The translations under genes were made by a program, and so were the position numbers. A stretch of DNA of 64,000 nt, from the NCBI RefSeq assembly GCF_018811945.1, contig NZ_JACRVU010000002.1, positions 186,001-250,000 on the forward strand. The letters are read 5' to 3'. Numbering within the stretch: the first letter of the stretch is position 1; every line of letters starts with the position of its first letter. The notes below the pieces were generated by a model. It worked only from the letters and a program-made list of their open reading frames with translations. It had not been told where the DNA came from and did not search any database. Below are positions 1-8,938 of this stretch, one piece after another. This DNA comes from Gluconobacter sp. P1C6_b (GTDB taxonomy: Bacteria; Pseudomonadota; Alphaproteobacteria; Acetobacterales; Acetobacteraceae).

Positions 1-977
1 CTGTTGGTCCGCGTCGTGAAATCGAGAGCTTCGTCCGTCAGGGTCTGCGCGACCTGTCCGTCAGCCGCACGAGCTTCAGATGGGGCGTTCCGGTTCCCAA
101 CGATCCGGACCATGTCATGTATGTCTGGTTCGACGCGCTGGCGAACTATCTGACGGCCGTGGGCTATCCCGACCTCGATGATCCGCGGGCGAAATTCTGG
201 CCGGCGGATGTGCATGTGGTCGGCAAGGAAATCGCGCGTTTCCACTGCGTGTACTGGCCGGCCTTCCTGATGGCAGCGGGTATTGATCTACCGAAGAGCG
301 TCTTCGCCCATGGCTGGTGGACGGTCGAGGGCGAGAAGATGAGCAAGTCTCTCGGCAATGTCCTCGACCCGAAAGCGCTCGCTGACGAGTTCGGACTGGA
401 TGCGCTGCGCTTCTTCCTGATGCGCGAAGTACCGTTCGGCGGTGATTCCAACTTCAGCCGCCGCTCCATGATCACGCGCACGAATGTCGAACTGGCGAAC
501 GATCTCGGCAATCTGTGCCAGCGTACGCTGAGCCAGGTGGCTCGGAATCTGAATGGCGTTCTGCCCGAACGCGGCACGCTGACCGAAGACGATCAGGCCA
601 TGCTGGCGATGGTGACGCTTCTACCCACGATCATGTCCGAACAGATCGAGCGCAAGGCGATTACGGATGCGCTGGAGGAAGTCTGGAAAGTCATCCGCGC
701 CGCCAACTCCTATATCGACCGTCAGGCGCCTTGGGCTCTGAAAAAGACCGATCCGGAGCGTATGGCGGATGTGCTGCGGGTTCTCGTGGACATGATCCGC
801 GGAATCGCAACCATGCTTCAGCCTTTCATGCCGGACACGATGGCTAAGATGCTGACACAGCTCGGCGTGCAGGACGACGAACGGACATTCGCGGCTCTCG
901 AAACGCCGCTGCCGGCGGGTCGCACGCTTCCCAAGCCGGAAGGTCTGTTCCCGCGCTTCGTCGAGGAAGAGGCATGA
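1..977 (+). CDS. metG: Methionine--tRNA ligase, C-terminal part (5' end outside window)
   Basis: This is the C-terminal 324 residues of methionyl-tRNA synthetase, the cytoplasmic enzyme that charges tRNA-Met. The open frame enters from the left edge with its first complete codon at base 3, so the start codon is not here. The class I signature GEKMSKSLGN is present, followed by the helical anticodon-binding domain typical of MetG. The protein ends about 190 residues after KMSKS, so it lacks the C-terminal EMAP-II-like tRNA-binding domain found in some longer MetG proteins. Its stop overlaps the start of tatD by 4 bp, which implies one operon. In related bacteria the upstream genes are usually tmk and holB, but that cannot be checked here. 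Confidence 0.97.
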   Translation, partial: VGPRREIESFVRQGLRDLSVSRTSFRWGVPVPNDPDHVMYVWFDALANYLTAVGYPDLDDPRAKFWPADVHVVGKEIARFHCVYWPAFLMAAGIDLPKSVFAHGWWTVEGEKMSKSLGNVLDPKALADEFGLDALRFFLMREVPFGGDSNFSRRSMITRTNVELANDLGNLCQRTLSQVARNLNGVLPERGTLTEDDQAMLAMVTLLPTIMSEQIERKAITDALEEVWKVIRAANSYIDRQAPWALKKTDPERMADVLRVLVDMIRGIATMLQPFMPDTMAKMLTQLGVQDDERTFAALETPLPAGRTLPKPEGLFPRFVEEEA

Positions 978-1759
978 CGGGACTGATCGACACCCATTGT
1001 CATCTGGACAAGCTCGACGATCTCGCGCCCGCTTTCGAGCTGGCGCGGGAGTCCGGCCTGTCCGGCATGATCACAATCGGCACGCGCTTTTCACAGGCTG
1101 ATACACAGATTGCGCTGACGCAGCATGGCACACCGGATCTGCGGATCTGGTGCGCGATCGGCATTCATCCGGATTATGCGGGCGAGGAGCGTCTGCCGTC
1201 CGTCGAGGAGCTTGTTGCCAAGACTGAAGCTCCCTGTGTCGTGGCGATCGGAGAAACGGGGCTGGATTATTTCCATAGCGGAGATGAAGCCAGGCCAGCC
1301 CAGCACGCTGCCTTCCGCACCCATATCGCGGCCGCGCGTCAGACGGGACTGCCGGTCGTCATCCACACCCGCAATGCCGATGACGACATGATCGCCATCC
1401 TGCGTGACGAACACGCCAAGGGCGCATTTCCGTTCCTGATCCACTGCTTTGCGTCGGGCCCGAAACTGGCGGAAGCGGCGCTGGAACTCGGCGGCTATAT
1501 CAGCTTCTCCGGCCTGCTGACGTTCCCGAAATGCGAGGAAATCCGCGAAGTGGCGCGCATGGTTCCGGAAGACCGCATTCTGGTCGAAACGGACAGTCCA
1601 TTCCTCGCTCCCGTCCCGAAACGGGGAAAGCCGAATACCCCGGGTTACGTCGCCCATACGGCTGCCCGGCTGGCCGAAGAGCGGGGTGTGTCGCTGGATG
1701 AGATCGCCCGGATCACGACTGAAAACTCCCGTCGTCTGTTCACGAGGATCGCTGCGTGA
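974..1759 (+). CDS. TatD family metal-dependent hydrolase (DNase)
   Basis: The 261-residue protein belongs to the TatD/YcfH family of metal-dependent TIM-barrel nucleases, which are cytoplasmic 3'-5' exonucleases thought to act in DNA repair. Near the N terminus it has the metal-binding DTHCHLD motif (His8, His10), followed by GETGLDY, VIHTRNADDD, LIHCFASG and VETDSPFLAP, which are the usual family blocks in the usual order. The length matches the family (about 260). It overlaps metG by 4 bp (ATGA) and the next gene by 4 bp (GTGA), so the three are almost certainly co-transcribed. Which of the TatD/YcfH/YjjV subtypes it is cannot be told from sequence alone. Confidence 0.93.
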   Translation: MTGLIDTHCHLDKLDDLAPAFELARESGLSGMITIGTRFSQADTQIALTQHGTPDLRIWCAIGIHPDYAGEERLPSVEELVAKTEAPCVVAIGETGLDYFHSGDEARPAQHAAFRTHIAAARQTGLPVVIHTRNADDDMIAILRDEHAKGAFPFLIHCFASGPKLAEAALELGGYISFSGLLTFPKCEEIREVARMVPEDRILVETDSPFLAPVPKRGKPNTPGYVAHTAARLAEERGVSLDEIARITTENSRRLFTRIAA

Positions 1760-2553
1760 AAGTGACAATCCTTGGATGTGGCGGCTCTGCCGGCGTTCCC
1801 ATGATCGGGGGCGAGGAGGGACCACGGACGGGGATCTGGGGGGCGTGCGATCCAGCGGAGCCGCGTAACCGGCGCACACGCTCTTCAGTCGTGATCGAAG
1901 GCGAGGGCGGTTTCCGGCTTCTGGTGGATTCCGGGCCGGATTTTCGCAATCAGATGCTGAGCTGTGGCCTGAGCCACGTGCATGCGGTTCTCTACACGCA
2001 TCCCCATAGTGACCATATCGGTGGTCTCGACGAATTGCGGGCCATCAACCGCGTGATCGAAACGCCTCTGCCGCTGCTGGCCACACCGGATGTTCTGGAA
2101 GAACTGCGCCTGCGTTACGCCTATGCGTTCGCGCCCTGGAAAGGCCCAGAATTCTACCGGCCGGTTTTTGACGAGCATGTCGTGCAGCCCGGAGAAACAG
2201 TTACGTTCCCCGGACTGACCGCTCGGATTTTCGAGCAGCGACACGGTCGGATCATGTCTCTTGGCGTACGCTGCGGAAACTTTGCCTACAGCACGGATGT
2301 CGAGACGCTTTCGGATGAGGCCCTGTCTCAGCTCGAAGGCGTGCAGACCTGGATCGTGGACTGCTTCCAGTACGAGCCGCATCCGGCTCATGCCTGGCTC
2401 GAACGCGTGCTGGAGTGGCGTGAGCGCCTTGGCGTAGGGCACGTCATCCTGACCCATATGGGGCCAGAGATGGATTACCAGACGCTGCGCCAGACACTGC
2501 CTGCTGGCGTCGAGCCTGCCTATGACGGAATGGTGCTAGACCTTCAGGATTAA
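1756..2553 (+). CDS. MBL fold metallo-hydrolase, PhnP-like
   Basis: The 265-residue protein has the metallo-beta-lactamase fold and binds metal through THPHSDH (residues 81-87). It also has the PhnP-type N terminus (ILGCGGSAGVP, then NRRTRSS), which places it among cyclic phosphodiesterase-like hydrolases. A Cys-rich zinc ribbon as in E. coli PhnP is not evident. The start is GTG at 1756, overlapping the tatD stop as GTGA, so translation is probably coupled. A metG-tatD-MBL order is common in alphaproteobacteria. No phn (phosphonate) genes lie nearby, so a C-P lyase role is not supported and the substrate is unknown. Confidence 0.9.
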   Translation: MKVTILGCGGSAGVPMIGGEEGPRTGIWGACDPAEPRNRRTRSSVVIEGEGGFRLLVDSGPDFRNQMLSCGLSHVHAVLYTHPHSDHIGGLDELRAINRVIETPLPLLATPDVLEELRLRYAYAFAPWKGPEFYRPVFDEHVVQPGETVTFPGLTARIFEQRHGRIMSLGVRCGNFAYSTDVETLSDEALSQLEGVQTWIVDCFQYEPHPAHAWLERVLEWRERLGVGHVILTHMGPEMDYQTLRQTLPAGVEPAYDGMVLDLQD

Positions 2554-2639
2554 TATAGGATTCTGGTCTGCATCAGCCTGTCGATGAAGCGCGAACAGGC
2601 CGTACAGGCAGGAGCAAGAGGCGTTCTCATGAACTGAAA

Positions 2640-2663
2640 GACCGGGCAGGGAGGGGCCCGGTC
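2640..2663 (-). terminator. Hairpin between MBL gene and porin gene
   Basis: An 8-bp perfect stem GACCGGGC/GCCCGGTC with an 8-nt loop lies between the two convergent stops. On the minus strand the stem is followed by TTTC, and on the plus strand by CTTAC. The T-run is short, so this is a plausible but not strong intrinsic terminator, mainly for the porin transcript. Confidence 0.5.
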
Positions 2664-2672
2664 CTTACAGGA

Positions 2673-4307
2673 TCAGAAGGTCATCATGGCACCTGCGGAC
2701 ATCGTGTGGTCGCTCTCATGCGCGAAGCTGTGGGCGTCCGATTCCGTATGGGCATATTCGCCGACGATCGTGAACCAGTCCGTCAGTTTGTAATAGATCG
2801 CTCCGACTTCCGACTGGTTTCGGCGGACCAGCGAGGGATTGTCCTCACCAGGCGCCTGATAAAGGTTGCTGACGCCGTAGCTCCCAACAAGCTTGAGCTT
2901 GGGCAGGATCTTGTAGGCTGCCTGGACGTAGTAGCCTTCGGAATCACGCTTGCGCCCATCCGCCGATACGCCATCGAAGAAGATGCCGGTCGTTCCAAGA
3001 CCACTGCCATAGTAGTAATAGGCCACACCTTCAAACGGTCCGCGCGTGACCTTCACACCAACGTCGCCGGCCTCGACCGTCGTGCCTTTCCGGCTGCTGC
3101 TGCCCAGTGTTGAACTGGTCAGGTTCTGCTGATGCTGAACGAGGAAGCTGCTCCAGAAGCGGGTCGTGAAGCCGAAGATGTTGCCGTCATAGGTGACTTT
3201 ACCCTGAAGCATGGGCGAACTGTGCTGGGTCGTGGTCGCAGACAGGCCACCACCGGCGTAGTTGTATTCATCCAGTGGTGTCATGACGCCGACGGAAGCC
3301 TGAAAACCCTTCCATTTCGGCGAGATATAGGTGATCTGCGGCAACCAGTCCGTATAGACATAACCCACGCCGATACGGCCGAGTGACGTGTTGGCAGGAT
3401 TGGCGTTGCTGCCGGTACTGCCGACGCTGAGGAGTGTGGCATCGTTCAGGATGGCGTCAGACGCAAAGAGTGCGATATCGCGACCCAGCTTGACCGTACC
3501 GAACTTGTCTGTGCCGGCGGTCATATAAACCTGACGGAAATCGAGGCCTGCCGTTCCGAGGCCCACCGGACTGCCACCCGAGTTGGCGTTGAAGGTGCTG
3601 GGATTGTTGTTGTTGATGCCGGGATACATGCCGAAGACGGCGCCGAGCTTGATCCCGTCCTGAACCGTGTTCAGCTTGAGGATCAGGCCGCCCGGCAGCA
3701 GGCCGTTACGAACGGACGAGGAATCAAAGCCGCTACTGCCGGTCGAGACGCCACCAGCAACAGCGCGACCACCGGCAGGGCTGTTATAGGTGTAGTAAGC
3801 GTTGACGAAGCCCGAGATGTTGATGTCGATCTGGCCGGCCTGGATCGTAACGCCTTTGCCCGCGACATAGGGCTTCACGCGCACGATGCTGTCCGGATTG
3901 TAGGTGCGGCGCGCTTCCAGAAGCGAATTGCGGGCATCCTGCGCACTGGCAGACGCTTCCATGGCGGCACGGCGCGCTGCGGAAACGGCCGCGATGGTCG
4001 TCACATCCGGCGGAGCGTCCAGGCTGCTGCCTTCATTCTGGGGGCCATAGCGCATGTAGCGGTTGCGATGACGCGACGGAGCGGCAGGGGGGCTGTCATC
4101 GTCGCGCTGTAGGGAAGGATGCGAGTGATGCTGGTGATGGGCCAGCAGAACATTGTATTCCGAGCGGGTCAGGCTGCCCTTGGCCCGGAGAATGTCGAGC
4201 AGCTCCGTATAATCATCTGCCCGTGCGACATTCGGAAGGACGGAGAGTGCAGCAATGCAGAATGTGCTTCCCAGGAGACTCAGGCGGCACAGTGACATAG
4301 ATGGCAT
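2673..4307 (-). CDS. Outer-membrane porin
   Basis: This is a predicted secreted beta-barrel porin of 544 residues. The proposed start at 4307 gives MPSMSLCRLS and then a hydrophobic signal ending in NVARA, with GGAG about 10 nt upstream. The frame stays open a further 41 codons upstream, but that extension is Cys/Arg-rich and unlike a signal peptide. After the signal come a short helical segment, a Ser/Pro/His-rich linker, and a long Gly/Asn/Tyr-rich region ending in alternating hydrophobic residues with a terminal Phe (MMTF), as outer-membrane barrels do. The pattern fits Gram-negative porins with selective diffusion. The substrate cannot be inferred. It is transcribed away from the peptide transporter across a gap containing repeated palindromes. 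Confidence 0.85.
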   Translation of the reverse strand: MPSMSLCRLSLLGSTFCIAALSVLPNVARADDYTELLDILRAKGSLTRSEYNVLLAHHQHHSHPSLQRDDDSPPAAPSRHRNRYMRYGPQNEGSSLDAPPDVTTIAAVSAARRAAMEASASAQDARNSLLEARRTYNPDSIVRVKPYVAGKGVTIQAGQIDINISGFVNAYYTYNSPAGGRAVAGGVSTGSSGFDSSSVRNGLLPGGLILKLNTVQDGIKLGAVFGMYPGINNNNPSTFNANSGGSPVGLGTAGLDFRQVYMTAGTDKFGTVKLGRDIALFASDAILNDATLLSVGSTGSNANPANTSLGRIGVGYVYTDWLPQITYISPKWKGFQASVGVMTPLDEYNYAGGGLSATTTQHSSPMLQGKVTYDGNIFGFTTRFWSSFLVQHQQNLTSSTLGSSSRKGTTVEAGDVGVKVTRGPFEGVAYYYYGSGLGTTGIFFDGVSADGRKRDSEGYYVQAAYKILPKLKLVGSYGVSNLYQAPGEDNPSLVRRNQSEVGAIYYKLTDWFTIVGEYAHTESDAHSFAHESDHTMSAGAMMTF

Positions 4308-4873
4308 ATAACAGCCGCTCCCGCGGATACACCGGTACTCGCAATGCGGGCGTGCACCGGTAGAATGGACTACAATGCTTTTCCTAGCGCGAATGAAGAC
4401 ATTCTTCGCAACAATAGGACGTGTTCTCACAAAAACGTCAGCAGATCAGGATTTTTGGACACAATAGTTGGCATAATATATCTTATACGACATTCGTGTA
4501 TGTACGATCCCGGCCCTAGCATACGTCCGGATTTTTCTCCGTCAGATTGATCTGTAAGCAATAACATCAGCAGTTTTCAGCCGTTTTCCATGTATGGCAA
4601 AATGCCATTTCTGGTTTTCCGGCTTCCAGCGGCTGCTTTCGGATGGATGCAAGGCTTTCCCGTAACGGCAAACATGACACCTATGGCAAAATGCCAATTT
4701 TAGGAATTAGGCCATTTTGCCATAGGCTGGATGCTGGCTTGTCGAGTTATGGTTCTATGGCAAAAAGCCACAAATATAATCTATGGCATTTCGCCATTGC
4801 CCTCTCTCCCCCTTTACCTCAGCGGCTTTCTCCCTTTACGCAGGTTATCCCGCCCCTGTGCGAATGAGGCCGC
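4308..4873. other. 566-bp divergent intergenic region
   Basis: No credible gene is present. The region is clearly more AT-rich than its neighbours, especially around 4470-4640, and must hold the promoters of the minus-strand porin and the plus-strand POT transporter. Its right half carries the inverted-repeat array listed separately. A GAGG ribosome binding site sits 4 nt before the POT start. Confidence 0.8.
4595..4796. promoter_or_regulatory. Array of five TGGC-N5-GCCA inverted repeats (putative operators)
   Basis: Four sites match TGGC-N5-GCCA exactly: 4595-4607 and 4684-4696 (both TGGCAAAATGCCA), 4758-4770 (TGGCAAAAAGCCA) and 4784-4796 (TGGCATTTCGCCA). A fifth, in the opposite orientation, is at 4710-4722 (GGCCATTTTGCCA) with one arm imperfect. 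Each is flanked by TA or CTA on the TGGC side (CTA in all but the first). Centre-to-centre spacing is 26 bp within the pairs 4690/4716 and 4764/4790, with 48 bp between the pairs and 89 bp to the first site. The last site ends 78 bp before the POT start codon. Inference: binding sites of a dimeric repressor or activator. The protein is unknown. Confidence 0.6.
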
Positions 4874-6316
4874 ATGACCGAGATCCTTCCTGCTTCCCCT
4901 GTTGTCGAACAGTCTTCCGCCGGAAAACAGCGGGAACCAGAACAGCGGGAACTCTGGGGGCATCCCATCGGATTGTGGGTGCTGACGCTGACCGAAGGCT
5001 GGGTCGGGTTCTCGCTCTACGGGATGCAGGCCATTCTGGCCCTGTATTTGACGGACCATCTGCTGCAGCCGGCTCATTCAGGAGCCGTTGTGGGTCTCGG
5101 GCCGCTTGAGGCGTTTGTTTCGGCCCTTTATGCGCCTGTCGGACCGCGCGCCATGAGCGCAGCCATTACAGGCCTGTTCCTGGCGCTGGTTTATGCCACC
5201 CCTCTCCTGGGCGGTTTTCTGGCGGACCGCGTCCTCGGCCAGACACGGACCATCCTGCTGGGCGCTATCCTGATGACAGCGGGCCATTTCCTGATGTCAT
5301 TTGACTGGAGCTTTGTGTTGGCTCTCGGTTTTCTGCTGGCCGGGCTTGGCATGGCAGGTGGTCTGCGGGCACAGGTCGGCGCGCTGTATGAACTGGGTGA
5401 CCGGCGGCGTTCAGATGCCTATCAGATATACATGATGGGGCTTCAGATCGCGGTCATCGTGTCCCCGGTCCTGTGTGCGAGCCTTGCACAGATTGAATGG
5501 CACTGGGGCTTTCTGGCAGCGGGCCTGGGCATGCTGATCGGGCTGGTGGTCTATCTCGTGGGGCGGCGCTGGCTCCCCGCTCCTGCTGTTGCGGTGCTTC
5601 GGTCTGAGGCTCCGGCTCCGGACATAAAGCACGCACGCCTTGCCCTGACGTCGCAGGAAAAAAAGACGACCTGGCTGCTTCTGGCGCTTGTTCCTGTTCT
5701 GGCCGTGGGGGCCGTTCCGAACTCGGAAATCTTCGACGGCTACCTGCTCTGGGGGCGCGAGCATTTCCAGCTTCACCTTCTGGGATACGAGATGCCGGTG
5801 AGTGATCTCATTTCCTTGGACGGATTTATCAGCACCCTGTGCGCCGTACTGGTCCTCTGGTTCTGGAAGGCCTATGCACGTCGCAGGCCTGATCTGTCAG
5901 AGATCTCCAAGGTCACGCTTGGGACGTTCATTGGGGCTTTCGGGCCGCTGATGCTGGCTTTGGGATCATGGATCAGTCCGGGTCCCCATGAGGTCAGCCT
6001 GCTCTGGGGACTGGCCTTTCACATCATCAACGACATCGGGTTTTCGATGAGTTATGCGATCGGAATGGCGCTTTTCTCACGCGCTGCCCCGGTGAGCCTC
6101 AACACTATTCTCGTCGCCTGCTTCTCGCTTCATCTGTTCCTGTCCAATCTGCTGATCGGAAAGCTGGCGACGCTGCTGGGACGGATTTCCGATGTTTCGT
6201 TCTGGCTGCTGCATTCAGGAGCCGCCTTTGTGGCAGCGGCAATCCTTGGCTTCTGTGCCGTGCGCTTCCGTGCCCTTCTGGCCCCCGGCAAAGAGACCGC
6301 GCCACCCGTCCCTTAA
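4874..6316 (+). CDS. POT family proton-dependent oligopeptide transporter
   Basis: This 480-residue inner-membrane protein has about 12-14 hydrophobic segments and belongs to the POT/PTR (DtpA-like) branch of the major facilitator superfamily, which imports di- and tripeptides with protons. Supporting blocks are the N-terminal GWVGFSLYGMQAILALYL, where E. coli POT proteins have an ExERFxYYGxR-type motif, then GGFLADRVLGQTRTILLGA and, in the second half, FIGAFGPLMLAL. The ExER motif is altered to EGWVGF, so the proton-coupling detail may differ. The start has GAGG 4 nt upstream. The stop codon shares TTAA with the stop of the convergent antiporter gene. Confidence 0.88.
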   Translation: MTEILPASPVVEQSSAGKQREPEQRELWGHPIGLWVLTLTEGWVGFSLYGMQAILALYLTDHLLQPAHSGAVVGLGPLEAFVSALYAPVGPRAMSAAITGLFLALVYATPLLGGFLADRVLGQTRTILLGAILMTAGHFLMSFDWSFVLALGFLLAGLGMAGGLRAQVGALYELGDRRRSDAYQIYMMGLQIAVIVSPVLCASLAQIEWHWGFLAAGLGMLIGLVVYLVGRRWLPAPAVAVLRSEAPAPDIKHARLALTSQEKKTTWLLLALVPVLAVGAVPNSEIFDGYLLWGREHFQLHLLGYEMPVSDLISLDGFISTLCAVLVLWFWKAYARRRPDLSEISKVTLGTFIGAFGPLMLALGSWISPGPHEVSLLWGLAFHIINDIGFSMSYAIGMALFSRAAPVSLNTILVACFSLHLFLSNLLIGKLATLLGRISDVSFWLLHSGAAFVAAAILGFCAVRFRALLAPGKETAPPVP

Positions 6317-8889
6317 GACGGCGGCGCAACCAGTCGGCGCATTTCCGGGGCCGATGCCGTTGAGACAGCATCGCCATCCAGCGTACGGACCGTGACGGGC
6401 GTCAGTAGCCCATCCGCCCTTTTCTTGCTGCGCTGGATAATGAGGCGCTGAACGATGGGATATTCCTTCAGCAGCTTCTCGAACACCGGACGCGGAATGG
6501 CAAGCAGATGGCTGAACTGCAGGGAGCGGACGGTCCCGGGCATGGTCTCATTGCGGATGACGGAGGCCGCACCGATCAGGTCTCCGCTTCCGAACAGCAG
6601 GTCCCGTTCCGCCAGATTGACTTCCGCCAGTCCTGCCACCTGCGCATAGACGACGCGCACGCGCTGTCCGCGTTTGAACAGGATTTCTCCAGGCGAGACA
6701 AAATGCATGGAGACCTTGCCCGAAAGTTTCTGAAGCACACTGTCGGGAACGCCGTTGAAGGCCGGGAAGGCCCTGAGACGCTGCTCGATGCCGCTCTTGA
6801 GATTGAAGCGCAGCGGCGCATCCAACCGGGCGCGCTGGCGCTCGATCTCACGGTGTAGTTCGCGGTGCAGCTCCTCGGAAATCAGATTGTCCGCTTCGAG
6901 CGCGTCATATTCCTCATCCTCCAGACGCAGGGCAATCTGGCGCAGGATGCGGCTTTCCAGCGCTTCGGAATAACCGGAATAATGCAGACGCAGCGTCTCC
7001 AGAGCATCGTCCAGCAGCTTGCGCTGGCGGCCGAGGACTTCAGACACGATTTCCGTGATACGCGGGCCAAGTGTCGGCTCCATGCGCTGGCGGATGAAGC
7101 GCTGGAGCGAAAGCGAGACGAGATGCGCGATGATGAGCATCTCGAAACGCTCCATCATGCAGTTCGTCAGCGGCTCGTCGATATGCAGGCGGCTGTGGAG
7201 TTCCTGCGCGATCCGGAAGCGCCACGAGGGCTGAAGACGGCGCTTGAGCGCACGGACATAGCCATACCGTCCTTCGAGACGTGCGCCATCGGCCATGGAT
7301 TCAGCCGTGCGCAGCAATGTCTCCATCACGCGCCGGGATAGTCCCTGAATGCGGAACAGGTCCAGCAGCAGGGAGCGCTCCTGGTTGGCGATGGTAATCA
7401 GGGCGATATTGACGCGATTGCGGTCGCTCAGGGCAGATTCAAAATTGTTGGCCGCCCTCTCCTTTTCCGCACGCCGTTCAAGACGACTGATGACGCCGGC
7501 GCGGGTCTGCTCGCTGAAACCGAGCTCTTCGGAAAGCTCCCGTGTCCGTTCCGCAACCTCACCAAGGCCGATGCCGACGATCTGCTGGCGGATGGCCTGA
7601 TCGATGGGCGACAGCTGATCCAGCTTGAAGAACAGGACGAGCGCCCGCAGCGTGGTCCCGTTGACCAGAAGCGTGATGAGAACGAAGCCGGTGGCGATGA
7701 TGCCGACGAAATGGGCAACGGGGCTCGAGACGCTCTGGTTCTCGGTCACGGCCAGCGCCAGCGCCAGCGTAATGGCGCCACGGATGCCCCCCCAGGCCAT
7801 CGTGGCCTTGAAGGGATTGGGAACGGGCGGCGAGAGCTTCGTGATGGCCAGAAGCGGCAGCATTCCGAAAATCACGGCCGAACGTGCGATCAGACCAGCG
7901 ACGCTGGCGATCAGGATCAGCACGAAATCCCATTTCGTCATGCCGATCAGCAGTCGCGGCACCAGCATGGCGGCCAGAAGGAACACGAGAGAGCCGGCCC
8001 AGAAAACGAGCTGCTCCCACATCTCGTTCAGGAAACGCCAGACCTGTGGCCGGAAGGTCGACGGCCCATAAGCGGAGACCGTCAGCCCCGCGGCTGCCGT
8101 TGCGACCACTCCGGAAAAACCGAGCATCTCATCGCACAGGATGTAAACGGCATAAGGCAGCGCCAGCGTCAGCGTGACTTCCGAAGCTGACGATCCTCCC
8201 AGTCCCGCAATCAGCAGCAATGTGAGACGCGCCAGGCAGACGCCAACCACGATCGCCCCGATGAAGGCGGTCAGGAAGTCCATCAGCGCGTCGGCCAGAT
8301 GGATCTGATGATGTGACGTGACGGCCGCCAGAAGGATCGAGAAGATCGAAATGGCCGCGGCGTCGTTCAGGAGCGCCTCACCTTCGACAAGGCGCGTCAG
8401 ACGCGAGGCCGCCCCGATTTCACGGAAGATCCCGGCCACGGCAGACGGATCGGTCGTCGCGACGATCGATCCCAGAAGCAGGCAGACGACGAGGCTCTGT
8501 TTGGCAAACGGATAGAGCGCAAATCCAATGGTGGCTGTCGAGACAATAACGGCCACGACGGCCAGCAGAAGCACCGTTGCCGTTTCATGGGCCAGACGCC
8601 GTACGTCGATGGCCATGGCCCCCTGGAACACCAGAACGGGCAGAAAGATCAGCAGGAAGGCTTCGCTGTTGACCGGGAAATAGATCAGCGCCTCGGCCGC
8701 CCCGTCCAGCAGATCCGTGGCCGAGGAACGCACGATCAGGGACGCGACAAGACCCAGCCCGATCCCGGTCAGGGCCAACAGGACAGCTTCGGAAATCTCG
8801 AGACGTTTCGCGAGAGGCTGGATGATGCTGACAAGCGTGAGCAGGAACGCAAGCGCTAGGAGTACGGCTGCCAGTCCTGTCACCATCAT
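6313..8889 (-). CDS. CPA1 Na+(K+)/H+ antiporter with C-terminal cNMP-binding-like domain
   Basis: The 858-residue protein begins with about 12 transmembrane segments (residues 1-420) of the CPA1 NhaP type. These include ATTDPSAVAGIFREIGA and LVEGEALLNDAAAI, where the Asp residues are the usual ion and proton sites. A long charged, helical cytosolic region rich in Glu/Arg (about 430-700) follows, then a cyclic-nucleotide-binding-domain fold (about 715-825: FKRGQRVRVVYAQVAG and so on). The layout resembles bacterial relatives of the SOS1-type exchangers. The phosphate-binding cassette is degenerate (GDLIGAASVIRNETMPGTVR instead of FGE...RxA), so ligand binding is doubtful. Likely role: pH or salt homeostasis. 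The start is ATGATG with AAGGAG upstream, and the gene follows thiE by 49 bp. Confidence 0.88.
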   Translation of the reverse strand: MMVTGLAAVLLALAFLLTLVSIIQPLAKRLEISEAVLLALTGIGLGLVASLIVRSSATDLLDGAAEALIYFPVNSEAFLLIFLPVLVFQGAMAIDVRRLAHETATVLLLAVVAVIVSTATIGFALYPFAKQSLVVCLLLGSIVATTDPSAVAGIFREIGAASRLTRLVEGEALLNDAAAISIFSILLAAVTSHHQIHLADALMDFLTAFIGAIVVGVCLARLTLLLIAGLGGSSASEVTLTLALPYAVYILCDEMLGFSGVVATAAAGLTVSAYGPSTFRPQVWRFLNEMWEQLVFWAGSLVFLLAAMLVPRLLIGMTKWDFVLILIASVAGLIARSAVIFGMLPLLAITKLSPPVPNPFKATMAWGGIRGAITLALALAVTENQSVSSPVAHFVGIIATGFVLITLLVNGTTLRALVLFFKLDQLSPIDQAIRQQIVGIGLGEVAERTRELSEELGFSEQTRAGVISRLERRAEKERAANNFESALSDRNRVNIALITIANQERSLLLDLFRIQGLSRRVMETLLRTAESMADGARLEGRYGYVRALKRRLQPSWRFRIAQELHSRLHIDEPLTNCMMERFEMLIIAHLVSLSLQRFIRQRMEPTLGPRITEIVSEVLGRQRKLLDDALETLRLHYSGYSEALESRILRQIALRLEDEEYDALEADNLISEELHRELHREIERQRARLDAPLRFNLKSGIEQRLRAFPAFNGVPDSVLQKLSGKVSMHFVSPGEILFKRGQRVRVVYAQVAGLAEVNLAERDLLFGSGDLIGAASVIRNETMPGTVRSLQFSHLLAIPRPVFEKLLKEYPIVQRLIIQRSKKRADGLLTPVTVRTLDGDAVSTASAPEMRRLVAPPS

Positions 8890-8938
8890 CGTTGTCTCGG
8901 CTCCTTCATGTGGTCGTTCTCAGACGACTTGACGTGTT

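Noticed and set aside
4684-4696. Sigma-54 promoter (TGGCAC-N5-TTGCA) at a palindrome copy
   Set aside because: The TGGCA half matches, but the GC element at -12 is replaced by GCCA, and the same sequence recurs five times as a symmetric palindrome, which fits operators better.
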